From contig NZ_WEZT01000005.1 of assembly GCF_009863985.1 (NCBI RefSeq), forward strand, positions 232,106-296,105: 64,000 bases of DNA, in the 5' to 3' direction. The translations under genes were made by a program, and so were the position numbers. The notes beneath the pieces are model-generated. The model was given only the letters and a program-made list of their open reading frames with translations. It was not told the DNA's origin and did not search any database. The stretch comes from Furfurilactobacillus milii (GTDB lineage: Bacteria; Bacillota; Bacilli; Lactobacillales; Lactobacillaceae). Below, one piece after another: positions 36,473-46,748 of the stretch (positions are counted from its first letter, which is position 1; each line of letters begins with the position of its first letter).

Positions 36473-36560
36473 GCTAACCTCCATTCGTTCTGTTAACACG
36501 AAAATGTCAATAACCTGATTAATTATAGCAAACATCGCCAATCAAACAACGGTCTACTAG

Positions 36561-39368
36561 TCATTTAAAGAAATTTTGTGTTTGTTTGATGATTTCTGCC
36601 GTTCCTTGGGGGATCACCGGCAGTGCATCTGGTAACGCCTTTTGCATGGTGCCACCGTAACGCTTTGTTATCAATCGTGGATCTAGCACGACAATGACAC
36701 CGCGGTCATTGTCTGTACGAATCAGCCGGCCAATGCCTTGACGTAAACGGAGGGTCGCTTTGGGCAGGGCCGAGGAATAAAACGGATTGTGCCCCTTGGC
36801 TTCCAACTGAGCATTGGTCGCGGCGACCAGTAAATCCGTCGGTGCGTCAAACGGTAACCGTGTAATGACAACTAATTCTAATGCATCCTTAGGCAAGTCA
36901 ATGCCTTCCCAATAACTGGCAGCACCCAACAAAACGGCACTATTTTCAGTCGTAAATCGTTTCAAATTTTTCTCGCGACTACCGGTCACGCCTTGTGCAT
37001 ATACAGTATGGTTCTCCGGTAGCAAACCGTGTGTCAACGCCTCATAAACAGCGCTAACCGCGGCTAAAGAATTAAACAGGACTAACGTTTGACGGCTGGT
37101 CGTTTGGACAAGCTTAGTAATCGTTGAAGCCCAATAATGAATTTGCTCATCCGGATGGTTAAGATTAATCGTCGGTGCATCTGTCGCAACAAACAGACGC
37201 GCTTGTGATGCATAGTCGAAACGTTCGGCAAGGCGTTTGGTAGCCGTTTCTTGCCGATCTAAATCTAGCTGATCAATTAGGTAATTCGCTCGGGAAGACG
37301 TGAATAACGTGGCCCCCGTGAATGTTGGTTGCTTGAAATGTGCATAAACGTTTTGACGGAGCCAGCCGGTTGCAAGTAACAGGCCGCCACTGAGTTCCAA
37401 GCTTGACGAGTCCCCATATTGATTTTGACGTAACCAGTAAACGTTAGCGGTTTCTTGATCATTTAACTGAGCCTTGAATGCATCAAGTTGTGATAACAAG
37501 TCTGTAATCCGCCCCACGGTGCCGGCAAATTCATGCATCAGCGCTGCATCCGAATTCAGCCACTTCTTTGATTGAACCGTAAACCGTTTTTGTAACTTAG
37601 TCAGCGACGTCGTTAACGCTATTTGACCGTTCATCAGTGCCGTAAAAGCACCTTTATCATCGTTCATTAGTTGCTTGAGTTGACGATTATCAATCAACTG
37701 TTCGACGATGCGTTGACCCCGAGCGCTAACTTGAGCACTCAGTAAAAATTGTCGATACATGGAATGACCAAATTGATCTAGATCGGCATCCAATTTAATC
37801 AGCGTATTGGACAAGGACCGCAATTGCGTTGCGGCAACGGCATCCTCACTAAACATCTCGGTTAGGTGATGGTCATGTTGATTAAAAATATTTGCCTGCG
37901 CGTGGTGTAACAGTGACACCAAATCGTGAAAACGAACTGTATTGCGATGTTGATTAACAGCGACATCCGGCAAATGCTGGGCCTCATCAACTAACAAATA
38001 TGGCTTATTAAGCAACGTGTCCAGTTGATCGGCATGCTGCGTCAAATACGCGTGATTGACAATAATCAAGTTTGCCTGACGAATACGATGGTCTAACCGT
38101 CGCAAATAATCGTCCTCATAAAAAGGATCGCTTGGCTTAATGGTTTTTAGACCACGGTGACAAACTTCTTCAAACAGCTGTGCTCGATATGACGTTAAGT
38201 GCAGCTCATCTAAGTCGCCAGTTTCAGTTTGTAACAACCACACTAAAATACGTGCTTTAAGAAATTGACTCTGTTGAGAATGTTCCGGTACCGTCAACGT
38301 ATCTGCAAACCGATTAAGGTCTAGATAGTGTTGATTTCCCTTGACGGCCACCACATTGAGATCAAACGGTAACATTTCTTGTAACTGTGGCAGTGTCTCT
38401 TGCATAAACTGCCCTTGCAATAGCGTTGTTTGGGTTGAAATGACAGTTGATTGGCCCGTTTGTGATAGATAAGCAAACGGCACCGCATACCCCAACGTTT
38501 TACCAATACCTGTCGGCGCCTCAATGATCAAATTTTTAGTGTTTTCATGACTGTAGTTATTGAAAATTTGATTCATCATTTTGGCTTGCGGATCTCGCCA
38601 ACTAATTTTGGAACCCCATAATTTCTGCTTGGCCGCCTTTGACTTTGGGTAAGCTTGTGGCTGGCCCAAATCAACTGACTTGATGGGTGTGGCTTCATGA
38701 AGCACTAACCGATCACGGACATATTCACCAGCCGGTAATTTACTGGGATGATGACGTGCCTCTTCTAACGCAACGTTGAAAACTGCTGTCGTGTCCTGTG
38801 GTAATGATAGGTTTAAGTTAGTCAATTGCCGCAGTGTATTAATCGGCAGCTGATGAAGTTTATCCAATAATTTAATTAATAAAACAGCCGTTGCATCTGC
38901 ATCTGAGTCGGCTGTGTGTGGCTGGTCGTGCTCAATGTGAAAATGAGCGCTCAAATCCCGCAAACGGAAACTGGGCAGCGTTGGAAATAAAATTTGGGTC
39001 AGCGTCACCGTATCAATTGCCTCGATTTGAAGTGCCGGATACCCCACTCTGGCAAATTCGGCATTTAAAAAAGGAAAATCAAAGTTCACGTTGTGCGCAA
39101 CAAAGACCGTGCCCTGGAGCATAGCATAAAACGACGCCGCAATATCATCAAAAAAAGGAGCGTTAGCAACGTCACGATTCGTAATGCTGGTTAAATGTGT
39201 AATGGCGCTTGGAATTGATTTTCCCGGATTAATTTTCGTACTATATTGATTGACGACCTTACCGTGTTTAACAAACGCGCAGCCAATCTGGATGACCCGA
39301 TCGCCATCTTTTACGCTGGTGCCAGTCGTTTCAATATCAACGACGGCGTAAGTTGTGTCTTTATCCAT
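36561..39368 (-). CDS. dinG: DinG-type helicase with N-terminal DEDDh exonuclease
   Basis: A 935-residue protein. The exonuclease domain (about residues 1-165) has YAVVDIETTGTSV, VAHNVNFDFPFL and HTADSDADATA. The helicase part has Walker A EAPTGIGKTLGYAVP, the box II DEAQ (LLVDEAQHLPD) and late motifs (YWEGIDLPKDALELVVITRLPF; LRQGIGRLIRTDNDRGVI). The iron-sulfur cysteines of E. coli DinG are absent, as in Firmicutes, where the protein acts mainly as a 3'-5' exonuclease. It heads the minus-strand run towards ypmB. Confidence 0.93.
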   Translation of the reverse strand: MDKDTTYAVVDIETTGTSVKDGDRVIQIGCAFVKHGKVVNQYSTKINPGKSIPSAITHLTSITNRDVANAPFFDDIAASFYAMLQGTVFVAHNVNFDFPFLNAEFARVGYPALQIEAIDTVTLTQILFPTLPSFRLRDLSAHFHIEHDQPHTADSDADATAVLLIKLLDKLHQLPINTLRQLTNLNLSLPQDTTAVFNVALEEARHHPSKLPAGEYVRDRLVLHEATPIKSVDLGQPQAYPKSKAAKQKLWGSKISWRDPQAKMMNQIFNNYSHENTKNLIIEAPTGIGKTLGYAVPFAYLSQTGQSTVISTQTTLLQGQFMQETLPQLQEMLPFDLNVVAVKGNQHYLDLNRFADTLTVPEHSQQSQFLKARILVWLLQTETGDLDELHLTSYRAQLFEEVCHRGLKTIKPSDPFYEDDYLRRLDHRIRQANLIIVNHAYLTQHADQLDTLLNKPYLLVDEAQHLPDVAVNQHRNTVRFHDLVSLLHHAQANIFNQHDHHLTEMFSEDAVAATQLRSLSNTLIKLDADLDQFGHSMYRQFLLSAQVSARGQRIVEQLIDNRQLKQLMNDDKGAFTALMNGQIALTTSLTKLQKRFTVQSKKWLNSDAALMHEFAGTVGRITDLLSQLDAFKAQLNDQETANVYWLRQNQYGDSSSLELSGGLLLATGWLRQNVYAHFKQPTFTGATLFTSSRANYLIDQLDLDRQETATKRLAERFDYASQARLFVATDAPTINLNHPDEQIHYWASTITKLVQTTSRQTLVLFNSLAAVSAVYEALTHGLLPENHTVYAQGVTGSREKNLKRFTTENSAVLLGAASYWEGIDLPKDALELVVITRLPFDAPTDLLVAATNAQLEAKGHNPFYSSALPKATLRLRQGIGRLIRTDNDRGVIVVLDPRLITKRYGGTMQKALPDALPVIPQGTAEIIKQTQNFFK

Positions 39369-39567
39369 TAAGTCTGAATACCTTTCTACTAAATAATGAC
39401 AACACCGGTTTTACATCTTATTCTCCGCGTTCCCAATGTTGAAATTATGATCCTTGTTTCATTCTACTCTGTTTGTTGCAGTAGGCAAAGACCCGCTAAG
39501 CATGATAAAGCATTTGTGTCTGTGGTATGATGATGGTCGTAAAATATGCCGAAGGAGTGACGTCATC

Positions 39568-40506
39568 ATGCGTGTTGCAACAGGTAGCGCTCATGCAAAG
39601 ATTATTTTAATTGGTGAACATAGTGTTGTTCATCACCAACCAGCGATAGCTGTTCCCTTACTCAACGTTGCCGTAACCGCTACATTAAGTGAGACAACGC
39701 GCGGTCAACGTCTAGTAAGTAGCTACTTCACCGGAGCACTGGTCGACTTACCAGGTGAATTTGAGGGATTACGCGTCTTACTGCAACGCTTGTTGCGTCG
39801 GTTTAACGCCTTATCTTTAAACTTTGATTTGAAAATTGATAGTGCCATTCCGGAAGAACGTGGTATGGGCTCTTCAGCGGCGGTTGCGACCGCCGTTACG
39901 CGCGCCGTTTATGCTTTTTTTGAAACCGCGCTGGATCCACAGCTATTATTAGACACGGTTAACATTGAGGAAGTTATCACGCACGGCTCACCATCTGGCA
40001 TTGATGCAGCAACGGTTAGTTCTACACAACCAGTGTGGTTAGTCAAAGGTAATCCGCTCAAGCATTTTCCGATTCACATGAACGCCTTTTTAGTTGTTGG
40101 TGACACAGGTGTGACGGGTCAAACCAGCATGGCGGTTAATTCGGTCAGCGAACTGCTGAAAGATGATGAACAGCCTGGTGTCGGCCAACATTTGATCAAT
40201 CATCTCGGCACTCTAACCGCTGCGGCGGCTAAGTATCTCCAACACGATCAAGTTCGTCTGTTAGGACAAACATTGACATCTGCTCAGCAGGACTTAACCG
40301 ATCTTGGCGTCAATCACCCTGTTCTACAGCGTCTAATTAATGCCGCAAATGATGCAGGCGCATTGGGTGCCAAACTAACGGGTGGTGGCCTGGGGGGATG
40401 CATGTTTGCACTGACTCAAACCGCCGAGCAAGCCGCTAAAGTGGCCAATGCCTTGAAACAGCATGGGGCTGTGGCAACTTGGATCGAACCATTGACACAA
40501 CGATAG
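39568..40506 (+). CDS. mvk: Mevalonate kinase
   Basis: A 312-residue GHMP kinase. It has GSAHAKIILIGEHSVVHHQPAIAVPL, the ATP loop ERGMGSSAAVATA, SGIDAATVSS and the C-terminal KLTGGGLGGCMFAL. It phosphorylates mevalonate with ATP, the first of three kinase or decarboxylase steps to IPP. The ATG at 39568 has AAGGAG ten bases before it. It heads the cluster mvk-mvaD-pmk-fni. Confidence 0.95.
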   Translation: MRVATGSAHAKIILIGEHSVVHHQPAIAVPLLNVAVTATLSETTRGQRLVSSYFTGALVDLPGEFEGLRVLLQRLLRRFNALSLNFDLKIDSAIPEERGMGSSAAVATAVTRAVYAFFETALDPQLLLDTVNIEEVITHGSPSGIDAATVSSTQPVWLVKGNPLKHFPIHMNAFLVVGDTGVTGQTSMAVNSVSELLKDDEQPGVGQHLINHLGTLTAAAAKYLQHDQVRLLGQTLTSAQQDLTDLGVNHPVLQRLINAANDAGALGAKLTGGGLGGCMFALTQTAEQAAKVANALKQHGAVATWIEPLTQR

Positions 40507-40555
40507 CCTGACCACGAAGATCAGAATAAAGCACGAAAGATGGGACATTAGCAAT

Positions 40556-41536
40556 ATGACAATTTCGCAGACGCCTGTAATTGCAAAGGCGCATACAAAC
40601 ATTGCGTTAGTTAAATACTGGGGTAAAGCAGATGAACACCTTATTTTACCCACCAATGATTCAATCTCCATGACGCTAGACCATTTTTACACCACAACCA
40701 GCGTTCAGTTTGACGCACAATTGGCGGCTGATGACATCATTTTAGACGGAATCAAGTTGCCGACAGATGGTCAACAACGAATTCGTCAATTCATGGATCT
40801 AGTGCGCCAACGTGCTAACACTAGCCTGTTTGCTCATATTGAAACGAGTAACCATGTGCCAACCACAGCTGGCCTAGCTTCATCTGCATCCGGTTTTGCA
40901 GCATTGGCTGGGGCCGCTGCTAAAGCTGCCGGTCTCAATTTATCCCGACGTGAACTGTCTCAGCTTGCAAGACGAGGCTCCGGCTCTGCTACCCGTTCGA
41001 TCTTTGGTGGTTTCGTTCAATGGCACGCTGGTCATGACGATGAAAGCTCGTTTGCTGAGCCGTTGGATGAAAAAGTTAACTGGCCAATTCGAATGATTGC
41101 CATTGTTGTCTCACAAGATGAGAAAAAAATTGGCAGCCGTCACGGCATGAAACAGTCACAAACATCACCGTTCTTTAATGACTGGGTTCAGCAAGCAAAT
41201 GCGGACATCGAGCCAATGAAGGTCGCATTACTTAAAAAAGATATAAACCGTGTTGGTTCAATCGCGGAACACAATGCAATGTGCATGCACGCAACGACTC
41301 TTAGTGCCACACCGCCTTTCACATACTTTAATGGCGATACCATTAAGGCAATGCAATTAATTAACGACTTGCGCTCAATAGGTCTGAACTGCTATTATAC
41401 GATGGACGCAGGTCCGAACGTCAAAGTTATCTGCCTAGCAGATGAAGTTGACGCCATTCTGGACCATCTACGGCCAGCATTTGGTAACGACCAATTGGTT
41501 GTTGCAAAGCCAGGCCCAGGCTTGACCTATTTATAA
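40556..41536 (+). CDS. mvaD: Diphosphomevalonate decarboxylase
   Basis: A 326-residue GHMP-family enzyme. AKAHTNIALVKYWGKAD, LPTNDSISMTLD, the loop TTAGLASSASGFAAL and RGSGSATRSIFGGFVQW are all diagnostic. It decarboxylates mevalonate diphosphate to IPP with ATP. It starts 49 bases after mvk and ends at a hairpin before pmk. Confidence 0.96.
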   Translation: MTISQTPVIAKAHTNIALVKYWGKADEHLILPTNDSISMTLDHFYTTTSVQFDAQLAADDIILDGIKLPTDGQQRIRQFMDLVRQRANTSLFAHIETSNHVPTTAGLASSASGFAALAGAAAKAAGLNLSRRELSQLARRGSGSATRSIFGGFVQWHAGHDDESSFAEPLDEKVNWPIRMIAIVVSQDEKKIGSRHGMKQSQTSPFFNDWVQQANADIEPMKVALLKKDINRVGSIAEHNAMCMHATTLSATPPFTYFNGDTIKAMQLINDLRSIGLNCYYTMDAGPNVKVICLADEVDAILDHLRPAFGNDQLVVAKPGPGLTYL

Positions 41537-41550
41537 AATTTTGAAATGAG

Positions 41551-41593
41551 TAATGTTTGCGCTATTCAACATGAATAACGCACACATTTTTTG
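41551..41593 (+). terminator. Hairpin between mvaD and the phosphomevalonate kinase gene
   Basis: AATGTTTGCGCTATTC pairs imperfectly with GAATAACGCACACATT, followed by six T. It may reduce, not abolish, read-through into the next gene. Confidence 0.55.
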
Positions 41594-41613
41594 TCTTGAA
41601 AGGACATGATTAA

Positions 41614-42693
41614 TTGATTAGCGTGAAAGCGCCCGGCAAATTATATATTGCCGGCGAATATGCGGTTGTTGAAGCGGGGTTCCCTGCCATTATTGTGGCA
41701 TTAAACCAGTTTGTAACTGTCACAATTGAGGAAAGTAAAAACTTCGGCACAATCGAGTCTGAACAATACAAAGAAACTTCAGTGAACTGGCGGCGGGCTG
41801 GCGATGAACTTGTGTTTGACAATCGGGATAATCCCTTTCATTACTTGCTCTCCGCTATTCGTCTGACTGAAAGTTACGCACGCGCATGCGGACGTGAACT
41901 GAAATTCTATCACCTGTCAGTAAATTCACAGTTGGATAGCAAGGATGGCAAAAAGTTTGGTTTAGGCTCTTCCGCTGCTGTTACGGTAGGCACAGTCAAA
42001 GCACTCTGCAAGTTTTATCAACTGCCGATCACTAAGGACACGCTATTTAAATTAGCGGCTATTGCCCATTTGGATGTTCAAGGTAACGGTTCCCTAGGGG
42101 ATATCGCAGCATCTGTTTACGGTGGCTGGATTGCTTACCATTCATTCGACCATCAGTGGCTAACAGCCAAACGTGATGATCTACCGCTAATTGATTTGCT
42201 AGCCCTTGACTGGCCTGGACTGTCTGTTGAACTTTTGACGCCGCCAGCAGACTTAAGGTTGTTAATCGGCTGGACTGGTTCTCCCGCATCAACGTCTCAC
42301 TTAGTTGATAAGGTCACTTGGGCTAAAAGTATGGACCAACTCGAATACCGAACATTCTTGCAATCAAGCCGTGATTGTTTAAACCGGATGATTCAAGGAT
42401 TTCGAGATGGTGCGATCGATATCATCCAGCGTGAGCTTCGCTTAAATCGCAAACTGTTGCAGCATTTAAGTGCATTCAGTCATGTCCCGATCGAAACAGT
42501 CGCTTTAAATAGCTTATGTGCGATTGCTGAAGATCACGGTGGCGCAGCTAAGACTTCTGGTGCTGGTGGTGGTGATTGCGGTATTGTTTTGATTGATCGG
42601 CACGAGGCCGTTGATACACTGTTGCAGGATTGGGAAACTCAGGGCATCACTACCCTGCCATTGAGTGTTCATAATGTCATGGATTTAGTTTAA
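41614..42693 (+). CDS. mvaK2: Phosphomevalonate kinase
   Basis: A 359-residue GHMP kinase. VKAPGKLYIAGEYAVVEAGFPAIIVAL, the loop KFGLGSSAAVTVGTVKAL, GNGSLGDIAASVYGGWIAY and AAKTSGAGGGDCGIVLI are the family landmarks. It converts phosphomevalonate to the diphosphate. It starts with TTG at 41614 nine bases after AAAGGA. A terminator follows, so fni has its own promoter or depends on read-through. Confidence 0.95.
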   Translation: MISVKAPGKLYIAGEYAVVEAGFPAIIVALNQFVTVTIEESKNFGTIESEQYKETSVNWRRAGDELVFDNRDNPFHYLLSAIRLTESYARACGRELKFYHLSVNSQLDSKDGKKFGLGSSAAVTVGTVKALCKFYQLPITKDTLFKLAAIAHLDVQGNGSLGDIAASVYGGWIAYHSFDHQWLTAKRDDLPLIDLLALDWPGLSVELLTPPADLRLLIGWTGSPASTSHLVDKVTWAKSMDQLEYRTFLQSSRDCLNRMIQGFRDGAIDIIQRELRLNRKLLQHLSAFSHVPIETVALNSLCAIAEDHGGAAKTSGAGGGDCGIVLIDRHEAVDTLLQDWETQGITTLPLSVHNVMDLV

Positions 42694-42729
42694 CCACTCT
42701 AAAATAAAAGTGAGCGCCATATGCAAACT

Positions 42730-42767
42730 AAAAACCGTAGAACCCGATTATCGGTTCTACGGTTTTA
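42730..42767. terminator. Terminator after the phosphomevalonate kinase gene
   Basis: AAAACCGTAGAACCCGA pairs with TCGGTTCTACGGTTTT, near perfect. Confidence 0.85.
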
Positions 42768-42834
42768 TTTCTCAAATCTTTGTGATTGATTAAAATAACA
42801 GAATTCGCTGAGGATAAAATTTAGGAGGCCATCC

Positions 42835-43884
42835 ATGAGCAAGTTAACTGAATCCGCCCACGCACATCGTAAGGATGAGCATCTCGCTATTGCTTTAAAA
42901 CAATACCAAGAAAAAAGCGACGCCGGTTTTGACGATATTCAAATCATTCATCAAAGCTTGCCAGAAATTGCAGTTGATAACGTTGACTTGTCAACTCACT
43001 TTGCTGGATTGACCTTATCGACACCGTTTTACATCGAGGCAATGACTGGCGGCTCTGAGAGAACCGGTCACATCAATGCTAAACTCGCTGAAATTGCGGC
43101 AGCAACCGGCTTGGCAATGGCCGTTGGCTCGCAAAGTATTGCTTTAAAGGAACCTGCAGCAGCGTCAACCTTCACCATTGTCCGAAAGGTAAATCCGCAC
43201 GGCCAAATCTTCGCAAACATTGGTGCTGGTCACTCACTTGACGATGCACAGCGATTAGTCGACATGGTTGCTGCCGATGCATTGGAATTACACATCAACA
43301 GTGCGCAAGAACTAATTATGCCTGAAGGTGATCGGGATTTGCGCTGGCGCGACCACATTACCGAAATTATTAACGGCTTGTCCGTCCCTGTTATTGTTAA
43401 AGAAGTTGGTTTCGGCATGAGCCAGGAAACCATTAACACTTTAAAGCAGATGGGCGTTCAATACGTTAATGTCAGTGGCCGTGGTGGTACTAACTTTGCT
43501 CGGATTGAAAATGAGCGCCGCCATCATCAAGAACTGGGCTATTTATCTAACTGGGGACAAACGACCGTTCAATCTCTTCTGGAAGCACAAGCAGTATCTG
43601 ATATGCAGATTGCTGCTTCAGGCGGCGTGAGAACCCCACTGGAAGTTTTAAAAGCGTTAATCCTAGGGGCAAACGCCGTTGGTGTAGCTGGCCACTTTCT
43701 GTGTGTTCTCATGACCCATGATGAAGAGACCCTGCATACGTACATTAAGGATTGGCAAAGTGATTTACGCTTGCTGTACGCGTTAACGGGATCACGTACA
43801 ACAGCCGACTTACGAACTGTAAAAACAGTTTTATCTCCCGCCCTAATGAATTATTGTCAGCAACGAAACTTAAAACACCAATAG
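42835..43884 (+). CDS. fni: Isopentenyl-diphosphate delta-isomerase, type 2 (FMN-dependent)
   Basis: A 349-residue TIM-barrel flavoenzyme. It has RKDEHLAIAL near the start, FYIEAMTGGSERTGHIN, GSQSIALKEP, LELHINSAQELIMPEGDRD and IAASGGVRTPLEVLKALILGANAVGVAG. It interconverts IPP and DMAPP using reduced FMN and Mg. GGAGG precedes the ATG. Last gene of the mevalonate group. Confidence 0.96.
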   Translation: MSKLTESAHAHRKDEHLAIALKQYQEKSDAGFDDIQIIHQSLPEIAVDNVDLSTHFAGLTLSTPFYIEAMTGGSERTGHINAKLAEIAAATGLAMAVGSQSIALKEPAAASTFTIVRKVNPHGQIFANIGAGHSLDDAQRLVDMVAADALELHINSAQELIMPEGDRDLRWRDHITEIINGLSVPVIVKEVGFGMSQETINTLKQMGVQYVNVSGRGGTNFARIENERRHHQELGYLSNWGQTTVQSLLEAQAVSDMQIAASGGVRTPLEVLKALILGANAVGVAGHFLCVLMTHDEETLHTYIKDWQSDLRLLYALTGSRTTADLRTVKTVLSPALMNYCQQRNLKHQ

Positions 43885-43900
43885 CAAAGACGAGTCGTAT

Positions 43901-43937
43901 AAAAAATGTTCAGTCCGTTTGAGACTGAACATTTTTT
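43901..43937. terminator. Bidirectional terminator between fni and the rRNA methyltransferase gene
   Basis: AAAAAATGTTCAGTC pairs with GACTGAACATTTTTT around a short loop. Confidence 0.9.
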
Positions 43938-43974
43938 ATTAGCTGTTGAATTGATTTAACACTAAACCTGTTAA

Positions 43975-45339
43975 TTAATCAGTTTTCACTAGAAAACGTA
44001 GTCCTTTAGGGTAACCGTTCTTAAGTGTCTGACCGACCACCTTGCCGAAACCAATACCGTTGCCGTTGATGGTCGCCAGTGTCCATCCGTTTTCAGTTGG
44101 TTCTTCTAATGTCACGGTGTCACCGTGAACAAACTGTGCCCATTGAGCTTGAGTCAAAGCCACTGTTGGCCGATACTGATCCGGATGCGTGGCAAGTGCT
44201 AACGCAAACGCTGGCTCAAACCGGTTCTTTTTTAACGTGCCCAGATGAAGACCAGGCCGCAACACCTTCAGTTTACCGAGATCTGGCGTTAACGCAGGAA
44301 CAGCGTACAATTGAGCCCCAAATACGGTCAACGATTGCCCCGCCGTAATTGGTTGAGTAAAGTGTTGCTGCTCAAATGCCTGCCACAGCTTGACCTCGTT
44401 TGCGTCAGGCTTTGGCAATCTCGCCGGTTTATGGGTGACATTTGTCTCACTCGAATGACGCATCAATTTAGCAATAAAGTGGCCTTCGCCATCCATATGA
44501 TGGGGGAACAACCGGCCAGCTTTACTAAGTTCAGAATTATTATTGGCCCATTGCGGCCGAGCCGCTTCCAAACCAGGTAATTTCGGCAATGAAACCAGTT
44601 CAAAATCCGGGAATGACTTCAATACCCACGCCATCATTTGCTCATCTTCCTCTGGTGCGAACGTGCACGTCGAATAGATGAGTTGGCCTCCTGGTCGTAC
44701 CATCTTGACAGCTTCAGTCAAAATTTCTCGCTGACGCGTAGCACACTCAAGCGGATAGTCAGGCGTCCAGTACTGAACTGCGTCTGGATCTTTACGAAAC
44801 ATGCCTTCTCCAGAACACGGTGCATCCACCACGACCTTATCAAAAAAGTTGGCTAACTGTTTTGAAAGATGAGCAGGCGTTTCGTTCAAAACAACTGCAT
44901 TGGCAACACCAAAGCGTTCCATGTTTTCTGCTAACACGGCTGCACGTTTGGCAAAAATTTCATTTGTCATTAATAACCCTTGCTGTTGTAATCCGGCAGC
45001 AATTTGAGTTGATTTGCCACCTGGTGCTGCACACAGGTCAAGAATCCGTTCTCCCGGCTGGGCATCCACCACTGCCCCAACATAAGTTGCAGAAGGTTCT
45101 TGGTTATAAACCACTCCCGTCGTATGTGCAGGCGTATGACCACTAACATGACCGTAATAGCCTGTGGGAATCCCTGTAGGATCGCTTAATGAAACGTTTT
45201 CTGGAACCGCGTTAGCCTTTAGCGGATTGACACGAAAACCTTGGTGGATTGGCTGATCGAAGCTGGCTAAAAAGTCCTTGGCCTCGCTTTCATCCATTAA
45301 TGTTGAATATTTCTCGGCAAAACCCGCCGGTAACTCCAT
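43975..45339 (-). CDS. RsmF-like rRNA (cytosine-C5)-methyltransferase
   Basis: A 454-residue protein. The methyltransferase core has LDLCAAPGGKSTQIA, VVDAPCSGEGMFRKD and LIYSTCTFAPEEDEQ, with the two cysteines used in m5C catalysis. The C-terminal part (about 290-454) holds an RsmF-type PUA-like region. It methylates a cytosine in 16S rRNA. Single gene. Confidence 0.92.
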   Translation of the reverse strand: MELPAGFAEKYSTLMDESEAKDFLASFDQPIHQGFRVNPLKANAVPENVSLSDPTGIPTGYYGHVSGHTPAHTTGVVYNQEPSATYVGAVVDAQPGERILDLCAAPGGKSTQIAAGLQQQGLLMTNEIFAKRAAVLAENMERFGVANAVVLNETPAHLSKQLANFFDKVVVDAPCSGEGMFRKDPDAVQYWTPDYPLECATRQREILTEAVKMVRPGGQLIYSTCTFAPEEDEQMMAWVLKSFPDFELVSLPKLPGLEAARPQWANNNSELSKAGRLFPHHMDGEGHFIAKLMRHSSETNVTHKPARLPKPDANEVKLWQAFEQQHFTQPITAGQSLTVFGAQLYAVPALTPDLGKLKVLRPGLHLGTLKKNRFEPAFALALATHPDQYRPTVALTQAQWAQFVHGDTVTLEEPTENGWTLATINGNGIGFGKVVGQTLKNGYPKGLRFLVKTD

Positions 45340-45529
45340 TTTGTTCCCTCCATAACCGTTTTAAAACACTCGCATCAGTTTACACCGAAATCTTTAGTAC
45401 GTCACGTCATCGCCATGAATCACAGGCTTACAGATGAGTTTCTTAGCAAACTTGCAGAACCCAAATGAATAAGGTAAATTAGAACGAAGATATTTTTGGA
45501 CGAAAAAATCGTCTAAGGGAGATGAATTC

Positions 45530-46360
45530 GTGAACCGCAAGCTTATTGCCATCGATCTGGATGGTACAACCTTAAATAACCAATCTGCCATTTCACCGTT
45601 TACAAAACAGGTTTTACAAACAGCTGTTGCTAGTGGTCACATTGTTAGTATCGTCACTGGCCGGCCTTATCGTATCTCACGTCAATATTATGATGAACTC
45701 GGCTTGCATAGTGCAATGATCAATTTTAATGGCTCACTTGGGCATTTACCGCACCATCAATGGCAGCATGAGTACCAATACACCATTGATCGCGACATTG
45801 CATTAGATCTTCTGGCACATCAATCATCGCTTGGAATTGAGACGATTGCTGCCGGAAACAAAACAAATGTATGGGCCAATCATGCGAGTGATGGCACAAT
45901 TGACTTTTTCCCAACCATTCTGCAACCACAACAAATTCTCAATGCACAAAACTTAACGACTGATCCAACTGCGCTCACCCTTTACTTCAGTGAACAACAC
46001 CGTGACCAACTGATTCACAATATCACTGCCAGGTATGGCGATAACATTGATATGAATGTTTGGGGCGGTCGTTGGCCCGTATTAGAGGTCGCCCACAAAG
46101 GAGTTGAAAAAGCCACAGGTCTCGAGTTTTTAGCCCAGACCTATCACATTGACCGCAATGACATTATTGCATTTGGCGATGAAGGCAATGATCACGCAAT
46201 GATTAGTTATGCCGGTTGGGGTGTTGCCATGGCTAACGGCATCGACGATCTTAAAGCTATCGCTCAGGATGTGACACCTTTAGACAACGATCATGACGGT
46301 TTGGCTCACTACCTACTCGATTATCTCAATCTGCCAGTTGCCCTCGCGAAAGCTGAATAA
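45530..46360 (+). CDS. Cof-type HAD hydrolase
   Basis: A 276-residue HAD phosphatase. Motif I is IAIDLDGTTLN, motif II SIVTGRPY, and the C-terminal VEKATGLEFLAQTYHIDRNDIIAFGDEGNDHAMISYAGWGVAMANG gives motifs III and IV. Cof proteins dephosphorylate sugar phosphates or flavin and pyridoxal phosphates. It starts with GTG after AAGGGAG. Substrate unknown. Confidence 0.9.
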   Translation: MNRKLIAIDLDGTTLNNQSAISPFTKQVLQTAVASGHIVSIVTGRPYRISRQYYDELGLHSAMINFNGSLGHLPHHQWQHEYQYTIDRDIALDLLAHQSSLGIETIAAGNKTNVWANHASDGTIDFFPTILQPQQILNAQNLTTDPTALTLYFSEQHRDQLIHNITARYGDNIDMNVWGGRWPVLEVAHKGVEKATGLEFLAQTYHIDRNDIIAFGDEGNDHAMISYAGWGVAMANGIDDLKAIAQDVTPLDNDHDGLAHYLLDYLNLPVALAKAE

Positions 46361-46427
46361 TTGCTTTTTGTTCTGCCTGCGAGCATGATGATGGTAATCA
46401 TTTTTTACCTCAAAGGAGGTCTTGCTG

Positions 46428-46649
46428 ATGACTGAAGAACATGTTCTTTTCAATCCTGGTGATGCGATTGCCAATGCGCATGATTATAACGCGGTATATC
46501 AAAGCGCACAGATATACAAGCATAAACACCCGCACGCCCTGTTTATTGTCTCAGAGACGGATGGTAAACCATACGTCCTGTTTGATAAAGTTGATCAAAC
46601 AGATGATCCTAAGGATGGCAAACGTTACCGCGTTATTAAAAAAATGTAG
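46428..46649 (+). CDS. Small hypothetical protein
   Basis: A 73-residue protein: EEHVLFNPGDAIANAHDYNAVYQSAQIYKHKHPHALFIVSETDGKPYVLFDKVDQTDDPKDGKRYRVIKKM. It looks soluble, with a small alpha/beta pattern. AAAGGAGG lies eight bases before the ATG, a very strong site, so it is surely translated. No family is recognised. It follows the HAD gene after 67 bases. Confidence 0.7.
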   Translation: MTEEHVLFNPGDAIANAHDYNAVYQSAQIYKHKHPHALFIVSETDGKPYVLFDKVDQTDDPKDGKRYRVIKKM

Positions 46650-46683
46650 GTTCCATTCAATACTAGCAATTAAATCACAATAT

Positions 46684-46721
46684 AAAAAAAGATGTTTCCA
46701 CAAAAGGAAGCATCTTTTTTT
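46684..46721 (+). terminator. Terminator after the small hypothetical gene
   Basis: AAAAAAAGATG-TTTCC pairs with GGAA-CATCTTTTTTT. Confidence 0.85.
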
Positions 46722-46748
46722 GATTTTTTAAATAAGAAAATCAGTAGT